In this document: piece after piece, positions 32,728-43,799 of the stretch | Layout of the letters: every line of letters starts with the position of its first letter | Position numbering within the stretch: the first letter of the stretch is position 1 | From: Adiantum capillus-veneris | Lineage: Eukaryota > Streptophyta > Polypodiopsida > Polypodiales > Pteridaceae | DNA length: 64,000 nucleotides | Direction of reading: 5' to 3' | NCBI GenBank assembly: GCA_014529385.2 | Contig: CM043965.1 | Coordinates: 11,954,412 to 12,018,411 of the forward strand | Program-made: the position numbers and the translations under genes | The notes under the pieces: model-generated | Database searches by the model: none | What the model saw: only the letters and a program-made list of their open reading frames with translations | What the model was told of the DNA's origin: nothing

Positions 32728-35580
32728 ATGAGTAGTGAGGAGGATGTGGGGTCGTCCAACCGAAACACCTATCTCTCACAAGGATCTTGTGTCCTTGTAA
32801 TCAATGCAAGCATGTTGTGCGATGGAGAAGACACATTTCTTTACAGCACGTTCGTGAATTTAGCGAGTTTGATCCAGCTAATATAGATGGAGTTTTTGCC
32901 AATTATAACTCATTGAACTCTAACGCTGGTCAACAGGCAGCAGTCTTGCAACCCAGTAGATGTGTTCGCAGGCGCTTTGGTCAAGCAGCATATGTGAGGC
33001 CACAAGATGTAGCCTCTGACAACTCCGAGGATGATCATGTATACCATATTCCCAATGAGGCAATGTTTGAGTCCAAGATCAATGAAATGATCAAGACGAT
33101 CATGGATTCAGAAAGGCTTATGTATGATGATATGAAAAGTGAAGCCGATATGTCATTGTATGATGGAGCATGTGTGTCTAGATTGAAGGCGCTCCTGGTT
33201 CTTCTCAGCATGTACGAAAAGTTTGGATGGAGTGACACTAACATCATAGCCCTTTTTAGGTGATCTATTACAATGTGTTTACTTCAGTAAAAAACTCTAG
33301 ATGTATAATGATCTAATAGATTACTTACACAAGTGTACCGCATTTTTTTGTTGTGTAGATTTCTCAAAGAGCACATACTGTCAGCAGACAGCTGATAATG
33401 TGATGCCAGATTCCAGAGAGGAAGCAACAAAGATCTTGCAAAACTTGGGGATGAATTACAATTTGATTCACGCTTGTCTTAACGACTGCATTCTTTTTAG
33501 AGAGGAATACATAGACATGGAGAAGTGTCTGAAATGTAATTCCGAGAGATGTCAAGTAGATCTCCACGGACAACAAATTTCACAAAAGTTTTTGCGACAT
33601 TTTTCTCTGCTTCCTCACATCAAGCATTTCGTTGAATGTAAGTCCATGGCTACCCTAGCATCATGGCACAAGGAGAATAGATCTTCGAATGGTGTGCTAT
33701 GGATTCCTGCAGATTGCGCAGCCTAGAAACATATAGACAATACATGGTCGGATTTTTCCAGGGAAGCTTGAAGTTTGCATAGGCCTCTAGCTATGGATGG
33801 CGTAAATCCATTTGGTTAGAGATCAACATCTTACATTTTGTGGCCCGTTGTCATCGTTAACTACAACATTCCCCCATGGTTGACTACTAAGAAGGGGCAC
33901 CTGTTTCTAAGCTTGATTGTGCAGAGGTGGTATAAAGTTAAGAATATGGATGTGTATCTTTGTCCACTATTAGAAGAGCTACAACAATTGTGGATTGGCA
34001 TAGAAGTGGTGGATATGAGCCGACACACAAATCAATGGAATGCTTTGATCAGAGGCATTCTAATGTGGACCATGCATGACTATCCCAGACTAACAGAATG
34101 CTCAGGGATTTACACTCAAACTCAAACACTATAAATCTTGGTTTTTCTCAAGCTTATCTATTGTCATGTGTATACATGCAGGGCTTCAAACAAGCGGATA
34201 CAGAGCATGTGTCACATGTGCACCTAGACTTAATGCACGTGGACGCCCGCATTGAAGAAGCAGATCTTTGAAGATCATCAAGCATATCTTCCAGAGAATC
34301 ATGAGTTACGTGACGGCTTTTTGAGAAGAGAGCCACCGAGGATATCTGCACAAGCATGGTTAGAGCAAAAGGAGATGTGTGATGACATTTACCACCATGG
34401 ATAAGCCTGACTCTCTCTATGGTACGAGCTACCATATTGGCCCAGACTCATGATCAATCGCTTGCTCGATCCAATGCACATATTCAAGAATGTGGTAATC
34501 TATTGTGGGACCATCTAATTGGCAATAAAGATACTTTTTGGAGCCAGGATTGACCTTAGAAATGTGGATCATATGGAGCAATATTGGGCCGCAGACAGCA
34601 ACCAACGGATCGATAAAACTCCCTAAAGTGCCATGGATTTTGACAGAAGCCCAAGAACACAAAGTAAAAGAGACCATTTGATCTATGCGGACCCCCACTG
34701 GCGTAATGCACTCACTCCAAACGTGTTTCACTAAAGAAGGGAAGCTACCGGTTTGAAGTCACATGATGACTGGCATAAAATGTGTCAGGTATGTTCGAAG
34801 TGGAATATATCATAGTGGAAATTGTGTAACAAATTTGTGTGTGGACTTTAATATCATTGTTAGACATGTTTTGCAGTTTATTTTACCATTGGCCATTGAG
34901 GGATGTTTGTCTCTTGCCATCCGTAACACAATCTACAAACTTGCGAAGTTGGTGCAATGGATCTCACAAAAGGAGATCAATGTAGACTCCATACCATTCG
35001 CCAAACTAAACGTTGCAGAGGTTGTGTGCATGTTTGAGAAACACTTTCCTACTACCATGCTAAACATTCACATACATCTTCTTGCTCACATAGTTGATAA
35101 GGTGGAAATAGATGGCACAGTACATTCCAAATGGATATTCCTTTTAGAATGTTTCATGAAAATGCTCAAGGGATATGTGCATTAGAAGGCACGTTCAAAG
35201 GAGAGCATGGTAGAAGGTTGGCTAGTATCAGAGTGCCTAGTTTACATTGGAGAGTGGCTAGATGGATTTGATAAAGCTCGAGACACTCTATGGCAAACCA
35301 TAGATGATGAGTGCATATCTGGGATTGACATGTGAAATCTCGGTGTTGAGAAGAAGATGAAGAAAGATCTAGAGGCTAAAATCAATCGATTTTACATGCT
35401 TCACAATCCAGTGATGAAAAAGTGGATTTCACAATACGAGGACGCAAAGCATGAGTGACAAAGGGAACGAACCGAGTGGAGACGGGGAAGACGACCACTG
35501 ATGCATTATCCAGTGGGTCTAGAGAGCCTACCAACATTCATGAGCTTAAGATGGTTGCACAACAAATTGAAAAGATTTAA
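32728..35580 (+). pseudogene. CACTA-out TNP2 transposase, heavily mutated
   Basis: Homologous to 27237-29960 along its length. It keeps an exon 1 segment (SDNSEDDHVYHIPNEAMFE) that CACTA-in has lost, and NLGMNY where CACTA-in has a stop. Breaks: frameshift at about 32776, TAG at 33724-33726 (Trp in CACTA-in), more stops at about 33769-33825, frame shifts at 34240-34620, stops at about 35183 and 35333. The DUF4218-like part is still readable (LPLAIEGCLSLAIRNTIYKL). The 3' end after 35577 is replaced by unrelated DNA. Confidence 0.82.
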
Positions 35581-35821
35581 TTTACGACCAAAGTGTCTTG
35601 CCATAGGTACATATAAAGGCATGTTCTCCAAGACAAAATTTTTACAAGATACGTAGAATGCACACGGGAGACAAATTCACAAGAACTTCATAGGAATCTC
35701 TCTGCCGAAGAGTCTCTCTACACAAGAATTGCTCCCCCTTTATGAGTCATCTCTCTCTCTCTCTCTATCTATCTCTATCTCTCTCTCTCTACATAGGAAT
35801 CCAATTGCTCCCTCTTTGTGA

Positions 35822-35852
<31 letters not shown>

Positions 35853-35957
35853 ACATAGGAATCCCTCCCCCTATTATCTATGGTATAAATTATAACTTGT
35901 CCATCTTTTCTTCTCCATTCAATATTAAAATTAAATGTTCGTGTGTTTAATGCAGGT
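35581..35957 (+). other. CACTA-out region between the two genes
   Basis: Non-coding, with interrupted CT tracts (35749-35795, 35825-35852). A splice acceptor-like TGCAG occurs just before ATG 35958. Confidence 0.45.
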
Positions 35958-37269
35958 ATGGACGATGATGAGTTTATTTCTTTTTTGTCACCCAACAGAG
36001 GAGGTGGTACAAGGAGAGTCATTGCTCTCGAGCACCATCACGGAGTTCCTCTGTTCTAGAGCATTCAGCACACTCCGAAGCTTTGATGTCAACGAGACGA
36101 TCTTCACACTCATCTAGGCACCGACGCTCTAGTGGTGGCAATGATGATTGCTCTGGGGATGCCGTCGCTGATTCTTCGACCCCGCTTTGTATTTGACGAG
36201 GCTCCTTACCTTCCCCTTCTTTTCCCACCCCCACACCATCCATGACATTGCCACCTACACCTGGTTTTACACGACTATCGGTCGTTCTTGGCTACACACC
36301 ACTTGCTACTCCTCCGGGAGTCACCCCAGTCGACACTCCTCGCTTTGGGGCCCAGAATCCAGTGGAGACACTTGACATTCATACCCGCATCAAGATTCTT
36401 CGAGAGACCCCTTTCGAGACACCCAGGATCATGCATCACAGGCGAGAGGGCTTGCCGTACTCGGTCGACATCAGCAGCGGCGGTATCATCTTGGATGATG
36501 AAGGCAAAAAGGTGATCTCGTGCATGCACGGTCTTTGCTCTGAGGTGTATAAACACTACAAACTAAACACCTAGAGTGAAGTGCCAAATGAATTAAAAAA
36601 AAGAGTTATCAGTATGCTACATGGCAAGTTTCCCATGTCAAGTCGGGATGAGCGCTTCAATGAAGACCTTATGAAGGTTCGATTGAGTGAATACTGCAAG
36701 CACAAGCATTCTAAAGTACAAAAAGTAATAAAGCATAGGTGGAACATACCAGATTGGCTGGCCAAAGAGGATTGGAAGAATGAGAAGCGAGCATCGCACT
36801 AGAATCTTGACAAGTGGAAGCAACAAAAGGAGGCAGCCAAAGCGCGAGTAGAGGTAGGGAGCTTGCACCCCTTGGGGAGCGGCGGGTGGGCATCATTAGA
36901 AGCCGATTTTGTAAGTATTTTTGCATTTCTGTTTAGGTTTGGTAGTTACGTCTATTTGTACTTTTAAATTCTAACATAATGGATTATTTGTATGTTTTGG
37001 ACAGTGGTCGATGACAAGATGTGACCCTACACCGTACGAGCGCGAGTACGCAGACAGAAAGGGATTAAACGCCTTGATAGACATTTCGAGTTCTCACGGC
37101 AGCATGGTTAGTATTTCACCTTACTCTTTTACATTTGTTGTATTTTAACGATAAGCTAAGAAAATAGATTGTTTTGTAATTATATGTTTATACTTACAAA
37201 AAGTCTTATTGTTTTTTTCTGCAGAATCTGATAGATACGCAGCCTGGATGCGATGAGACGTCTGATTAG
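35958..37269 (+). pseudogene. CACTA-out second gene, Transposase_24-like
   Basis: It starts MDDDEFISFLSPNRGG at 35958 and later has a Pro/Ser/Thr-rich segment (36240-36370), VISCMHGLCSEVYKHYKL, MPNELKKRVISMLHGKF and DWLAKEDWKN. Splice signals match CACTA-in (donor at about 36909, acceptor at about 37004). It retains the N-terminal half that CACTA-in lost. Stops at about 36051, 36114 and 36571 and frame changes inactivate it. It ends at TAG 37267-37269. Confidence 0.68.
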
Positions 37270-37737
37270 AGGACTCCAGTCTAGCCGTAGCCAGTAGCCA
37301 GTAGCCAGTAGCCAGATAACATTATTTTTCTTTTTTCATAGCATGTATAATGAGATGACGTGTATATGTCTTTTTGTAACTATTGGAAAACCATGTATTT
37401 TCTCAATAATGATAATTGTGTTGTAACTATTACATTTGCAAAGCTTAACAATCAAGTGATTCTTCCTATGATGTGTATAATTGTCATTGATTTACTTTCA
37501 TCAATTTACTTTTGTCAAATTACTTTTGCCAGTTTTGTATCTTTACTTTGCAAACAATACTATGCATGATGGAGTTAATGGTTATATTGTCTTGTGGGTG
37601 ACTACTTTGGGTTTATACCTTGTACTTTCTTTCAAAGGTGAATCTAGGCTTATCTTGGATTCATTTAGTTTACTCTATTCTGGAAACATTCAATATGGTT
37701 GATGGATGCCCTACCACCCAAAAAATTTTACTCTCAG
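37270..37737 (+). other. CACTA-out 3' non-coding region
   Basis: No gene. It contains a short AGCCAGT triplication at about 37285-37316. Confidence 0.55.
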
Positions 37738-37971
37738 GTGTCTCTATATAAGGTTCTGCAACGTCGCTATAAGCGTCGCTACAGAAAGACTGCAACTGTC
37801 ACTATATGCGTCGCTATATAGTGACATGTATAGAGAGGGTTATGGCGACGGTCATAGCGACGTTCTGGTAGCAATGCTATTAGCGATGCTCATAGCGACG
37901 CCAGGGAGTATAAAAAGCCAAAGTACTTCCATCGCCAAAAGGGTCACAAGTGCACGTAACCTCTTGTAGTG
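37738..37971 (+). repeat. CACTA-out right subterminal and terminal repeats
   Basis: Repeated TAGCGACG and CGTCGCTATA motifs at 37760-37905, then the inverted CACTACAAGAGG terminus at 37960-37971. The last 30 bases resemble the right end of CACTA-in closely. Confidence 0.85.
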
Positions 37972-38260
37972 AATTGTATGATCTGAGTTGGAAGACTCGG
38001 TAATGGTAATACCATTTCCTTGCTGCATCTTTCAGTGTCTGAGAAAAATATTCTTTCTAGTCATCTTCATTCATATTCTTCAACTCAGCATACTGTTGAA
38101 AAGCTTGAATATGAACATCTAGATCATCTTTCTTTCCTCCTTTGAACACTGGGATAGAGATTTTCAATGAAGAAGTATAATCATGCCGATTGGCATCGTC
38201 TCTACTTTTTCTGCCCTTGCGAGCCTAACTTCATTGAGAAGACTTTTTGTAGTGATCTAT
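37972..38260 (-). pseudogene. gag: GypA gag core, upstream half
   Basis: Minus-strand reading: EEVDWDADIDHYKKSSQ, ISIPVFKGGKKDDLDVHIQA, FQQYAELKNMNEDD, a stop, then EYFSQTLKDAARKWYYHY. This is the retrotransposon gag core. It breaks off at the CACTA-out right end and resumes at 24598. A stop at about 38206 and another at about 38075 are present. Confidence 0.8.
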
Positions 38261-38607
38261 GTCAGCATCCCAATCAACTTCTTCTTCAGTCTCAATTTCT
38301 GTCTCTTCTTTGGCGTTTTTGTTGGAACTATGACGACTGCCCTTGACCCCATCTGCCTTGTGTGTGGATCGAGAACTCCTTGTTTGTGTTCTTCCCGCTC
38401 AACCCTTCTCCTCTTGGAATGACTGGAGTGCCGAGAGTCCTTGGCCTCTTCAGCATGATTGTGCTCCTCCTGAGCCTCAGTATTGCTCTCCGGGTCCTTC
38501 TTAGGAGCAGACTCTCTTTCTGATACCTCAAGAATAGGGTTGACGCGATCGGAATCAGCACCAAACCGGGTTGATTTTTTACAACCACAATTGAATTTGG
38601 GCGCCAT
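38257..38607 (-). CDS. gag: GypA gag N-terminus (partial, open)
   Basis: A 116-codon open frame starting ATG at 38607: MAPKFNCGCKKSTRFGADSD, then an acidic/basic low-complexity stretch (SKRRRVEREEHK). It runs in frame order into the gag core. The start codon follows about 100 bases after the LTR-like segment. Whether it is ever translated is unknown, since downstream frames are broken. Confidence 0.55.
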   Translation of the reverse strand: MAPKFNCGCKKSTRFGADSDRVNPILEVSERESAPKKDPESNTEAQEEHNHAEEAKDSRHSSHSKRRRVEREEHKQGVLDPHTRQMGSRAVVIVPTKTPKKRQKLRLKKKLIGMLT

Positions 38608-38719
38608 AAGTACAACTGAAAATTCAAACTAGGAGATAAGAGTTTTCTGGTTGAAGAGCAAACAAATCTAACCACCGTGATTGCCAAAATGGAATTGGAG
38701 CTAGTCTCTTCAAACACCT

Positions 38720-39130
38720 CATTCCAGTGTTAGAAATGAAAGCTATTGGTTATGTCGTCACTTTAGTTAGTGAGACTGGAACAGAGAAGTGACTGGATTG
38801 AAATAGATAACTAAACTGGAATGTTATACTGAAATGAAAGACATGTTGAAATATTGAAAAGAGTAATTGCAGATGCATATTAATAGCTCAAGGACAACCA
38901 GTATAGTGTATAATAGGTTAAAGCTCAAATGATTACTGAGTGAAGCTAGAGGCGAAGAACTCGTAAACCTGAAAGTGCTTAGAAAGCTAAAGCAAAAACA
39001 AAAGCAGCTAAGCCAAGAAGCTAAGAAGCCCAATTACAATGTAGCGGGTCCTATTTATAGCTCCCAAGAGTTACTACAGTAACTACCTACGGTAATTACT
39101 GCTAGTGTGACTGATCCATTGTTTGGCCTT
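38720..39130 (-). repeat. GypA 5' LTR (part) with TATA box
   Basis: On the minus strand CTATAAATAG (39051-39060) lies about 330 bases before the gag leader. An inverted GTTACTG/CAGTAAC pair lies just upstream. The segment resembles 59480-59700, which has TATA and GTTAC motifs in the same order. The GypC insertion at 39131 hides its outer boundary. Confidence 0.5.
39126..39130. repeat. GCCTT target-site duplication of GypC, left copy
   Basis: GCCTT also follows LTR_a (40086-40090) and LTR_c (55678-55682). Confidence 0.8.
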
Positions 39131-40085
39131 TGTTGACCGTTGGGTCAACAACACAACATAGCTCAAGTTTCGTACCAAAGTCTTATCTTTTGCGAGTTAT
39201 GAAATGCTCTGGATTATGGCTATAAGCGTCATTTGTAATGCGTAGTTATTCTAGTTTCAGAAGCCGGGGTGCAATGGCACTTCCAGATTGTAAATACAAA
39301 GCCATTTGAACCTTTTAACCCCATTTTTGGTTAAACCTAAGGTAGCCTTAGTAAATAAGGTACCTAGGTCATTTTGTAAAAGAAGACTTTTACCATAATC
39401 AAAACTTTAGCGCTGCCGTCTACTGTGTGTGAGAGAGAAAGAGAGTGAGCGTGATATTTATCCTCTCGCTACGCCCGGCTCGCTCAACACATTGGAGATC
39501 CGACTTCACCATTGTTGTAGGCTCGAGCAGAGATATGTGACAACGCCAAGCATTCCACGCGAGACGAAGCACACATGCCGATGCATCTACGAGCTATTTG
39601 TGGCCGTAAGTGTATCAAACGATGTCTGTTTTTTGTGTTTTAGTAGTCCATTGAATCGTTGCAACATAAGCTACGCATAGGTACTCATAAATTTCAGTTT
39701 CGTGCACTTTCAAAATTTTGTTCTGTCATCCTACGCGCTTTCCATAGATGGGTTTAGAGTGAGGTTTTTGAGTGTAGAAGCTTAGACAGATGTATCCTAG
39801 TGAGGGGATGGTGTTCCTTAAGTTTCGTACAAATCTGGCATGATTAGGTGAGTTACCTTCCGTATGTGTGTATGTGGCTAGGTGGTGTAGTTGAGAGCAC
39901 TGAGGTTCTTGATTGTGGTTTGGTTGGCCTTCGAGAGTGTTGTCTGTGTAGGATGGTCTCAACCTGACAAGCTAAACAAATTTCCTCCATGTGCCTATCG
40001 TGTCATCTGTGTCCTCGATTGACATTATGTTGATCTAGGTAATGTTTGCATACACTTCATGGGTGTGTGATTTGCTCCCGCAACA
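39131..40085 (+). repeat. GypC LTR_a (complete, 955 bp)
   Basis: It begins TGTTGACCG and ends CCGCAACA, an inverted TGTTG/CAACA end pair. It is flanked by GCCTT on both sides. It is highly similar to LTR_c (50385-51100 plus 55437-55677). The TATA box of LTR_c (TATATAAGG) reads TAAATAAGG here. A retro-element promoter and polyadenylation signals would be in this unit. Confidence 0.88.
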
Positions 40086-40589
40086 GCCTTCTAAGGGACA
40101 ACTGTTGCCTGCTAGGACTGTCATCGCCTTCTACAATGGTCTTAGTCGCTACAGTTCTCTGCTCTTGTCCCTCATCCTGTATCTTTGCCTTTCCCTTCAC
40201 CTTTCAAGTAGCCCTTTGTTGCTCCCATCTCTTTCTTTTGGTAGCTTACTTTACTTATTACTTAGGTTCATCCGGAGTCTTTTTGATGACCACCCCTTGA
40301 CTTCCACTCTCACTAGCACCAGCTTAGGTGGCTTCTAGTGACCACTCTCATTGGCACTCTCTCATGTGTCTTCTGCTAAGATCCTTTTGGTTATGTGTTG
40401 TCTAGACACTCTAGGTGCAACAATTGAAACCTCTCTTCTCGGAGTCAGCTCTATCTCTACCTTAGAACCTGATTCTCCATTTGGTTTCACCACCTTTGGA
40501 TTAGTTAAAGCAATCAGAGACACATCCTTTACCTTCTTAAAGTGGTGGATTTTCTGGGGGGTTTCACCTCTCAGAGATATATATGAACA
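40086..40589 (-). pseudogene. Segment S: gypsy gag fragment between GypC LTRs
   Basis: The minus-strand reading includes IHHFKKVKDVSLIALTNPK (about 40545-40490), resembling IHHFKKGKDLSAVAF downstream of the GypA knuckles, then KVEIELTPRREVSIVAPRVS and stops. S recurs almost unchanged at 55678-56220 after LTR_c. It is therefore original flanking DNA that exists in two copies, not part of GypC. Confidence 0.65.
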
Positions 40590-40961
40590 TACTCTGTCAT
40601 CCTACGCATTTTCCGCAGATGGGTTTAGAGTGAGGGTTTTGAGTGTAGAAGCTTAGGGACGGGTGTATCCTAGTGAGGGGATGGTGTTCCTTAAGTTTCG
40701 TACAAATCTGGCATGATTAGGTGAGTTACCTTCTGTATGTGTGTATGTGGCTAGGTGGTGTAGTTGAGTGCACTGAGGTTTCTCATTGTGGTTTAGTTGT
40801 CCTTCGAGAGTGTTGTATGTGTAGGATGGTCTCAGTCTGACAAGCTAAAGAGATTTCCTCCGTGTGCCTAGCTATCCTGTCATCTGTGTCCTCGATTGAC
40901 ATTATGTTGATCTAGGTAGTGTTTGCATGCACTTCATGGGTATGTGAGTTGCTCCCGCAAC
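40590..40961 (+). repeat. GypC LTR_b (3' 370 bp only)
   Basis: It matches the last part of LTR_a (39723-40084) and ends CCGCAAC before the primer-binding site. The 5' part of this LTR is missing and replaced by segment S. Confidence 0.85.
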
Positions 40962-40963
40962 GT

Positions 40964-40981
40964 TGGCGTCGTTACCGGGGA
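40964..40981 (+). promoter_or_regulatory. GypC primer-binding site
   Basis: TGGCGTCGTTACCGGGGA lies two bases after LTR_b. It is close to the TGGCGCCGTTGCCGGGGA-type site complementary to the 3' end of plant tRNA-Asp, with two changes. tRNA primes minus-strand cDNA here. Confidence 0.8.
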
Positions 40982-43799
40982 CACAAGGACCGAAGTAGGT
41001 TTCCTACTAACACTCGTGTGATGGTTGCTTGATTTAGTTTTGGCTACAGAAAGCGTTTTTCTTAAGTGGATCCGGAAGAGGATATTCCGTGATCAAGGGG
41101 ATAGCCAGGAAGCGTGTGTCTTGCTGAGGGTCTGCGACTAGATAGGTTTAGTTAGGATCTGTGGACTAGAGTAGTTGTTGGTGGTCGAGTAATTTGTGAG
41201 GTGATAAAAGCGTTTACTAGTCCGTGTGTGGCAGTGACGCGTTTTTCTACTCATAGATGCAAAACCCCATATGATTTGTAGGAGTAGCTTCAGGTAAGTG
41301 ATCCGATTTTGATCTAGAGCTATTCAGCACTGAATTATTTGCTAAAGTGCTTGATTGCATTTGAAATCACGGAAAAGTGTGCTTTTGAGGGTAAAAATGC
41401 ATTAAACAAGCTTTTGTGGATATTTTTGTATGACTGACTGATGCTGTGCATATAAAAGAGCATTTGCAAGGGTTCTGTGAAGAAAACCTACAATTTTGTA
41501 AACATAGATATCCTACGCGTAGGATGTCTCAAGGGGGTTCTAGAGACCAAATTTGAAAATTCTGACTGCACCAGTGTGTTCAGAAGGGGGGGTTTATCCT
41601 AAGTATACATTGAAACTAGAGTTTTGACCAACTTTTGACACCCAAAAGACCAAAGACGGAGTGTCAAAAATGTGAAAACAAGAAACTTAAGATTCTGAGC
41701 ACAATTTTGCATAAAAACTACTAGGAATGCTTGAAAAGTAGTGCTCAAGACTTGGGGAGGCCTGTGGATGGATTCTGCAAAATTTTCATCAGTAGATATC
41801 CTACGTGTAGGATGTCTCTAGGGAACATTTGGCAGGGAATTTGGGAAAACTGAGGTTACCAGTGGGTTCAGAGGGTAGGTTTTACTCTAGTAACATATTG
41901 ACTTGAGTATTTTTCCCTATTTTGGTTGACCAAAAGCCAAAAGGTGGAGTTAGAAAACGTAAAATTTCAGAAAAGGCTTAAATTGAGTGATTTTTGCAAT
42001 TGTGAAGCATACTTGCACTTGCTGAGAGCATAACGAAGCATCAGGGACACTTCAGTCTGAAAAAATATGCAGTAGACATCCTATGCGTAGGATGTCTACA
42101 GGGTGATCTGGGCATTTTTTTGAAAATCTGAGGTTACCAATGTGTTTAGAAGGTAGGTTTTACCCTATTTTCACCTGGAAAGTGGAAATTTGACCAAATT
42201 TTGACAAATCAAAGCCAAAAGACGAGAATTACCAGACATCCTACCCAAATTGTGTCCAAGGCCTAATTTTGAGACCAAACCATAGGATGTGTTCTAAATG
42301 TTGTATTGAGTGCATGTGATAAATTTCATCTCATTTGGGTCAGTGAAAGTGAAGGCTGAATAGACTTTAGCGTTTTTGGATAGACAAAAGGCAAGCTTAG
42401 CTAGTTTTGGGGTCTTTTGACATCCAAACTCAAATCTAAGCATACCAGTGGGTTGCTGAAGACTAGGGGAATCTTTGGTTCAACTTTGGGTTCATTCTGG
42501 GCAAAAAGACATCCTACGCGTAGGATGTCTACTACATGATTCTGAGACCAAAATTCTCCTGTGACCATACCATGGTGTCATATAGCCTTAGATAAGCCTC
42601 CTAGGCAAATTTGGAGTTGATTTGACTGGTGAATTCATCAGAATGGACATCAAGCTTTTGGAGCAGATTCTTGATCATTTGACAAACCTATAGGTGTCAG
42701 AATCAAAAAGTAAAAATAGCTGTGAGTTTAGCACATCAAGGGGAAGCTACAGTGCAAGTTTGAGGTGAGACATAGCAAAAAGACATCCTACGCGTAGGAT
42801 GTCTTTAGGGTCATAAAGTGGTCAAAATTCTACTTTGGCCATATAGGGAGGTTCTAAGTGTCTCAAGGATTCCAGAACTTTTTTCAAAAGTGAATTTGGA
42901 CCTTGATTGGCCTATTTACCAAGCAAAGACAAGAATTGTCAGACATCCTACTCTTGGAGTACACTAGAAGCTCTTGCAGCCTAAATCTTGACCTATTGGC
43001 ATTCAAATTCAATTTTGAGTATACCATTGGGTTGTTGAGCACTAGGAGAATCTTGGGATCAAGTTTGGACAAAATCTGAGCAGTTAGACATCCTACGCGT
43101 AGTATGTCTCCAGCTTGATTTAGGACTCCAAACCAACCTATGAGCACACCACTGTGATCAGCACATCAAGGAGAAGCTGGGGTAAAAATTTCAAGTCATT
43201 CTGAGAAAAAAGACATCCTACGCGTAGGATGTCTCAAGGCCATTTTTAGGTCCAAATGAAATTCTAAGCATACCATTGTGTTGCTGGACTTAAGGGGAGT
43301 CTCTGGACCAAATTTTGTTAAATTCTGAGCATATAGACATCCTACGCATAGGATGTCTCTAGGCCAGTTTTAGGGTCCAACTGTACTTTTGACCATACAG
43401 AAGCGTTCACAGTGTCACAAAGATCCCAAATCTTCTTTTAAAATTGAATTTGGACTCATTTTGACCATTCTAAATTGCATTTCACTGTTTTGGCCATAAC
43501 TGTCACAAACGATATCGGATCAGAAAAGTTTTTATATCAAAACGTAGCCTGAGAGCGGCTCTACAGATTTTAGAGCAAAACTTGAACTAAATGTATGCCA
43601 ACGGCAGCCATTTAGTTAAACATTGAAAAAAACGTCGTTTGAGGCCTCAAAATTCATCCGCTAGTTAGGGGTGTCTAAAAGCGACAATTTGCGAGAATTG
43701 TGACGAAATGGTTGCGGTGTTGGACATAGTTTCAACTTTTCCCTAACCAAAGAACTTGAACACAGTTGAACCAAGAAAAAGCTCTTAAGCCCAGAAGTC
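40982..43799 (+). other. GypC 5' leader (2.8 kb, non-coding)
   Basis: No open frame of note. From about 41500 to 43480 it is a degenerate tandem array whose units each carry, or once carried, one palindrome. Repeated text includes GAGGTTACCAGTGTGTTCAGA, 'GGTAGGTTTTACYCTA', 'CAAAAGCCAAAAG' and 'CTTGGGATCAAGTTTGGAC' variants. Confidence 0.75.
41506..43358. repeat. Array of eight 24-bp palindromes plus two half-sites
   Basis: The unit is AGACATCCTACG followed directly by its own reverse complement, with ACGCGT at the centre. Full copies: 41506-41529, 41794-41817, 42074-42097, 42507-42530, 42781-42804, 43086-43109, 43211-43234, 43335-43358. Three are perfect (42507, 42781, 43211); the others differ at one or two bases. 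Half-sites: 42234-42244 and 42941-42951. Start-to-start spacing of full copies is 124-433 bases. Flanking repeat text has diverged more than the palindromes. Confidence 0.95.

Larger units (their letters stand above)
24599..37971 (+). mobile_element. CACTA-out: CACTA (En/Spm) DNA transposon
   Basis: It begins CACTACAAGACG (24599) and ends in the reverse complement of CACTACAAGAGG (37960-37971). Without the nested CACTA-in it is about 6.9 kb. It encodes a TNP2-type transposase relic and a second-gene relic in the same order as CACTA-in. Both ends carry subterminal repeats of the AGCGACGC type. It sits in the gag of GypA. Its genes are more decayed than those of CACTA-in, consistent with greater age. 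Confidence 0.88.
19590..39130 (-). mobile_element. GypA: Ty3/gypsy retrotransposon split by nested CACTA elements
   Basis: Reading down the minus strand: LTR-like segment with TATA (39060-38720), gag N-terminus (38607), gag core (38260-37972), interruption by CACTA-out (37971-24599), rest of gag with three zinc knuckles (24598-23700), protease (about 23010-22700), RT (about 22150-21170), RNase H (about 21110-20600) and integrase (20520-19640). RT before integrase is the gypsy order. Many stops and frameshifts are present. The 3' LTR is not identified; homology fades at about 19600 next to the (TC) tracts. Confidence 0.85.

Noticed and set aside
41506-43358. CRISPR array reading of the regularly repeated palindromes
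   Set aside because: Spacing is irregular (124-433), spacers are related to each other, no cas genes exist, and the setting is a plant retrotransposon leader.
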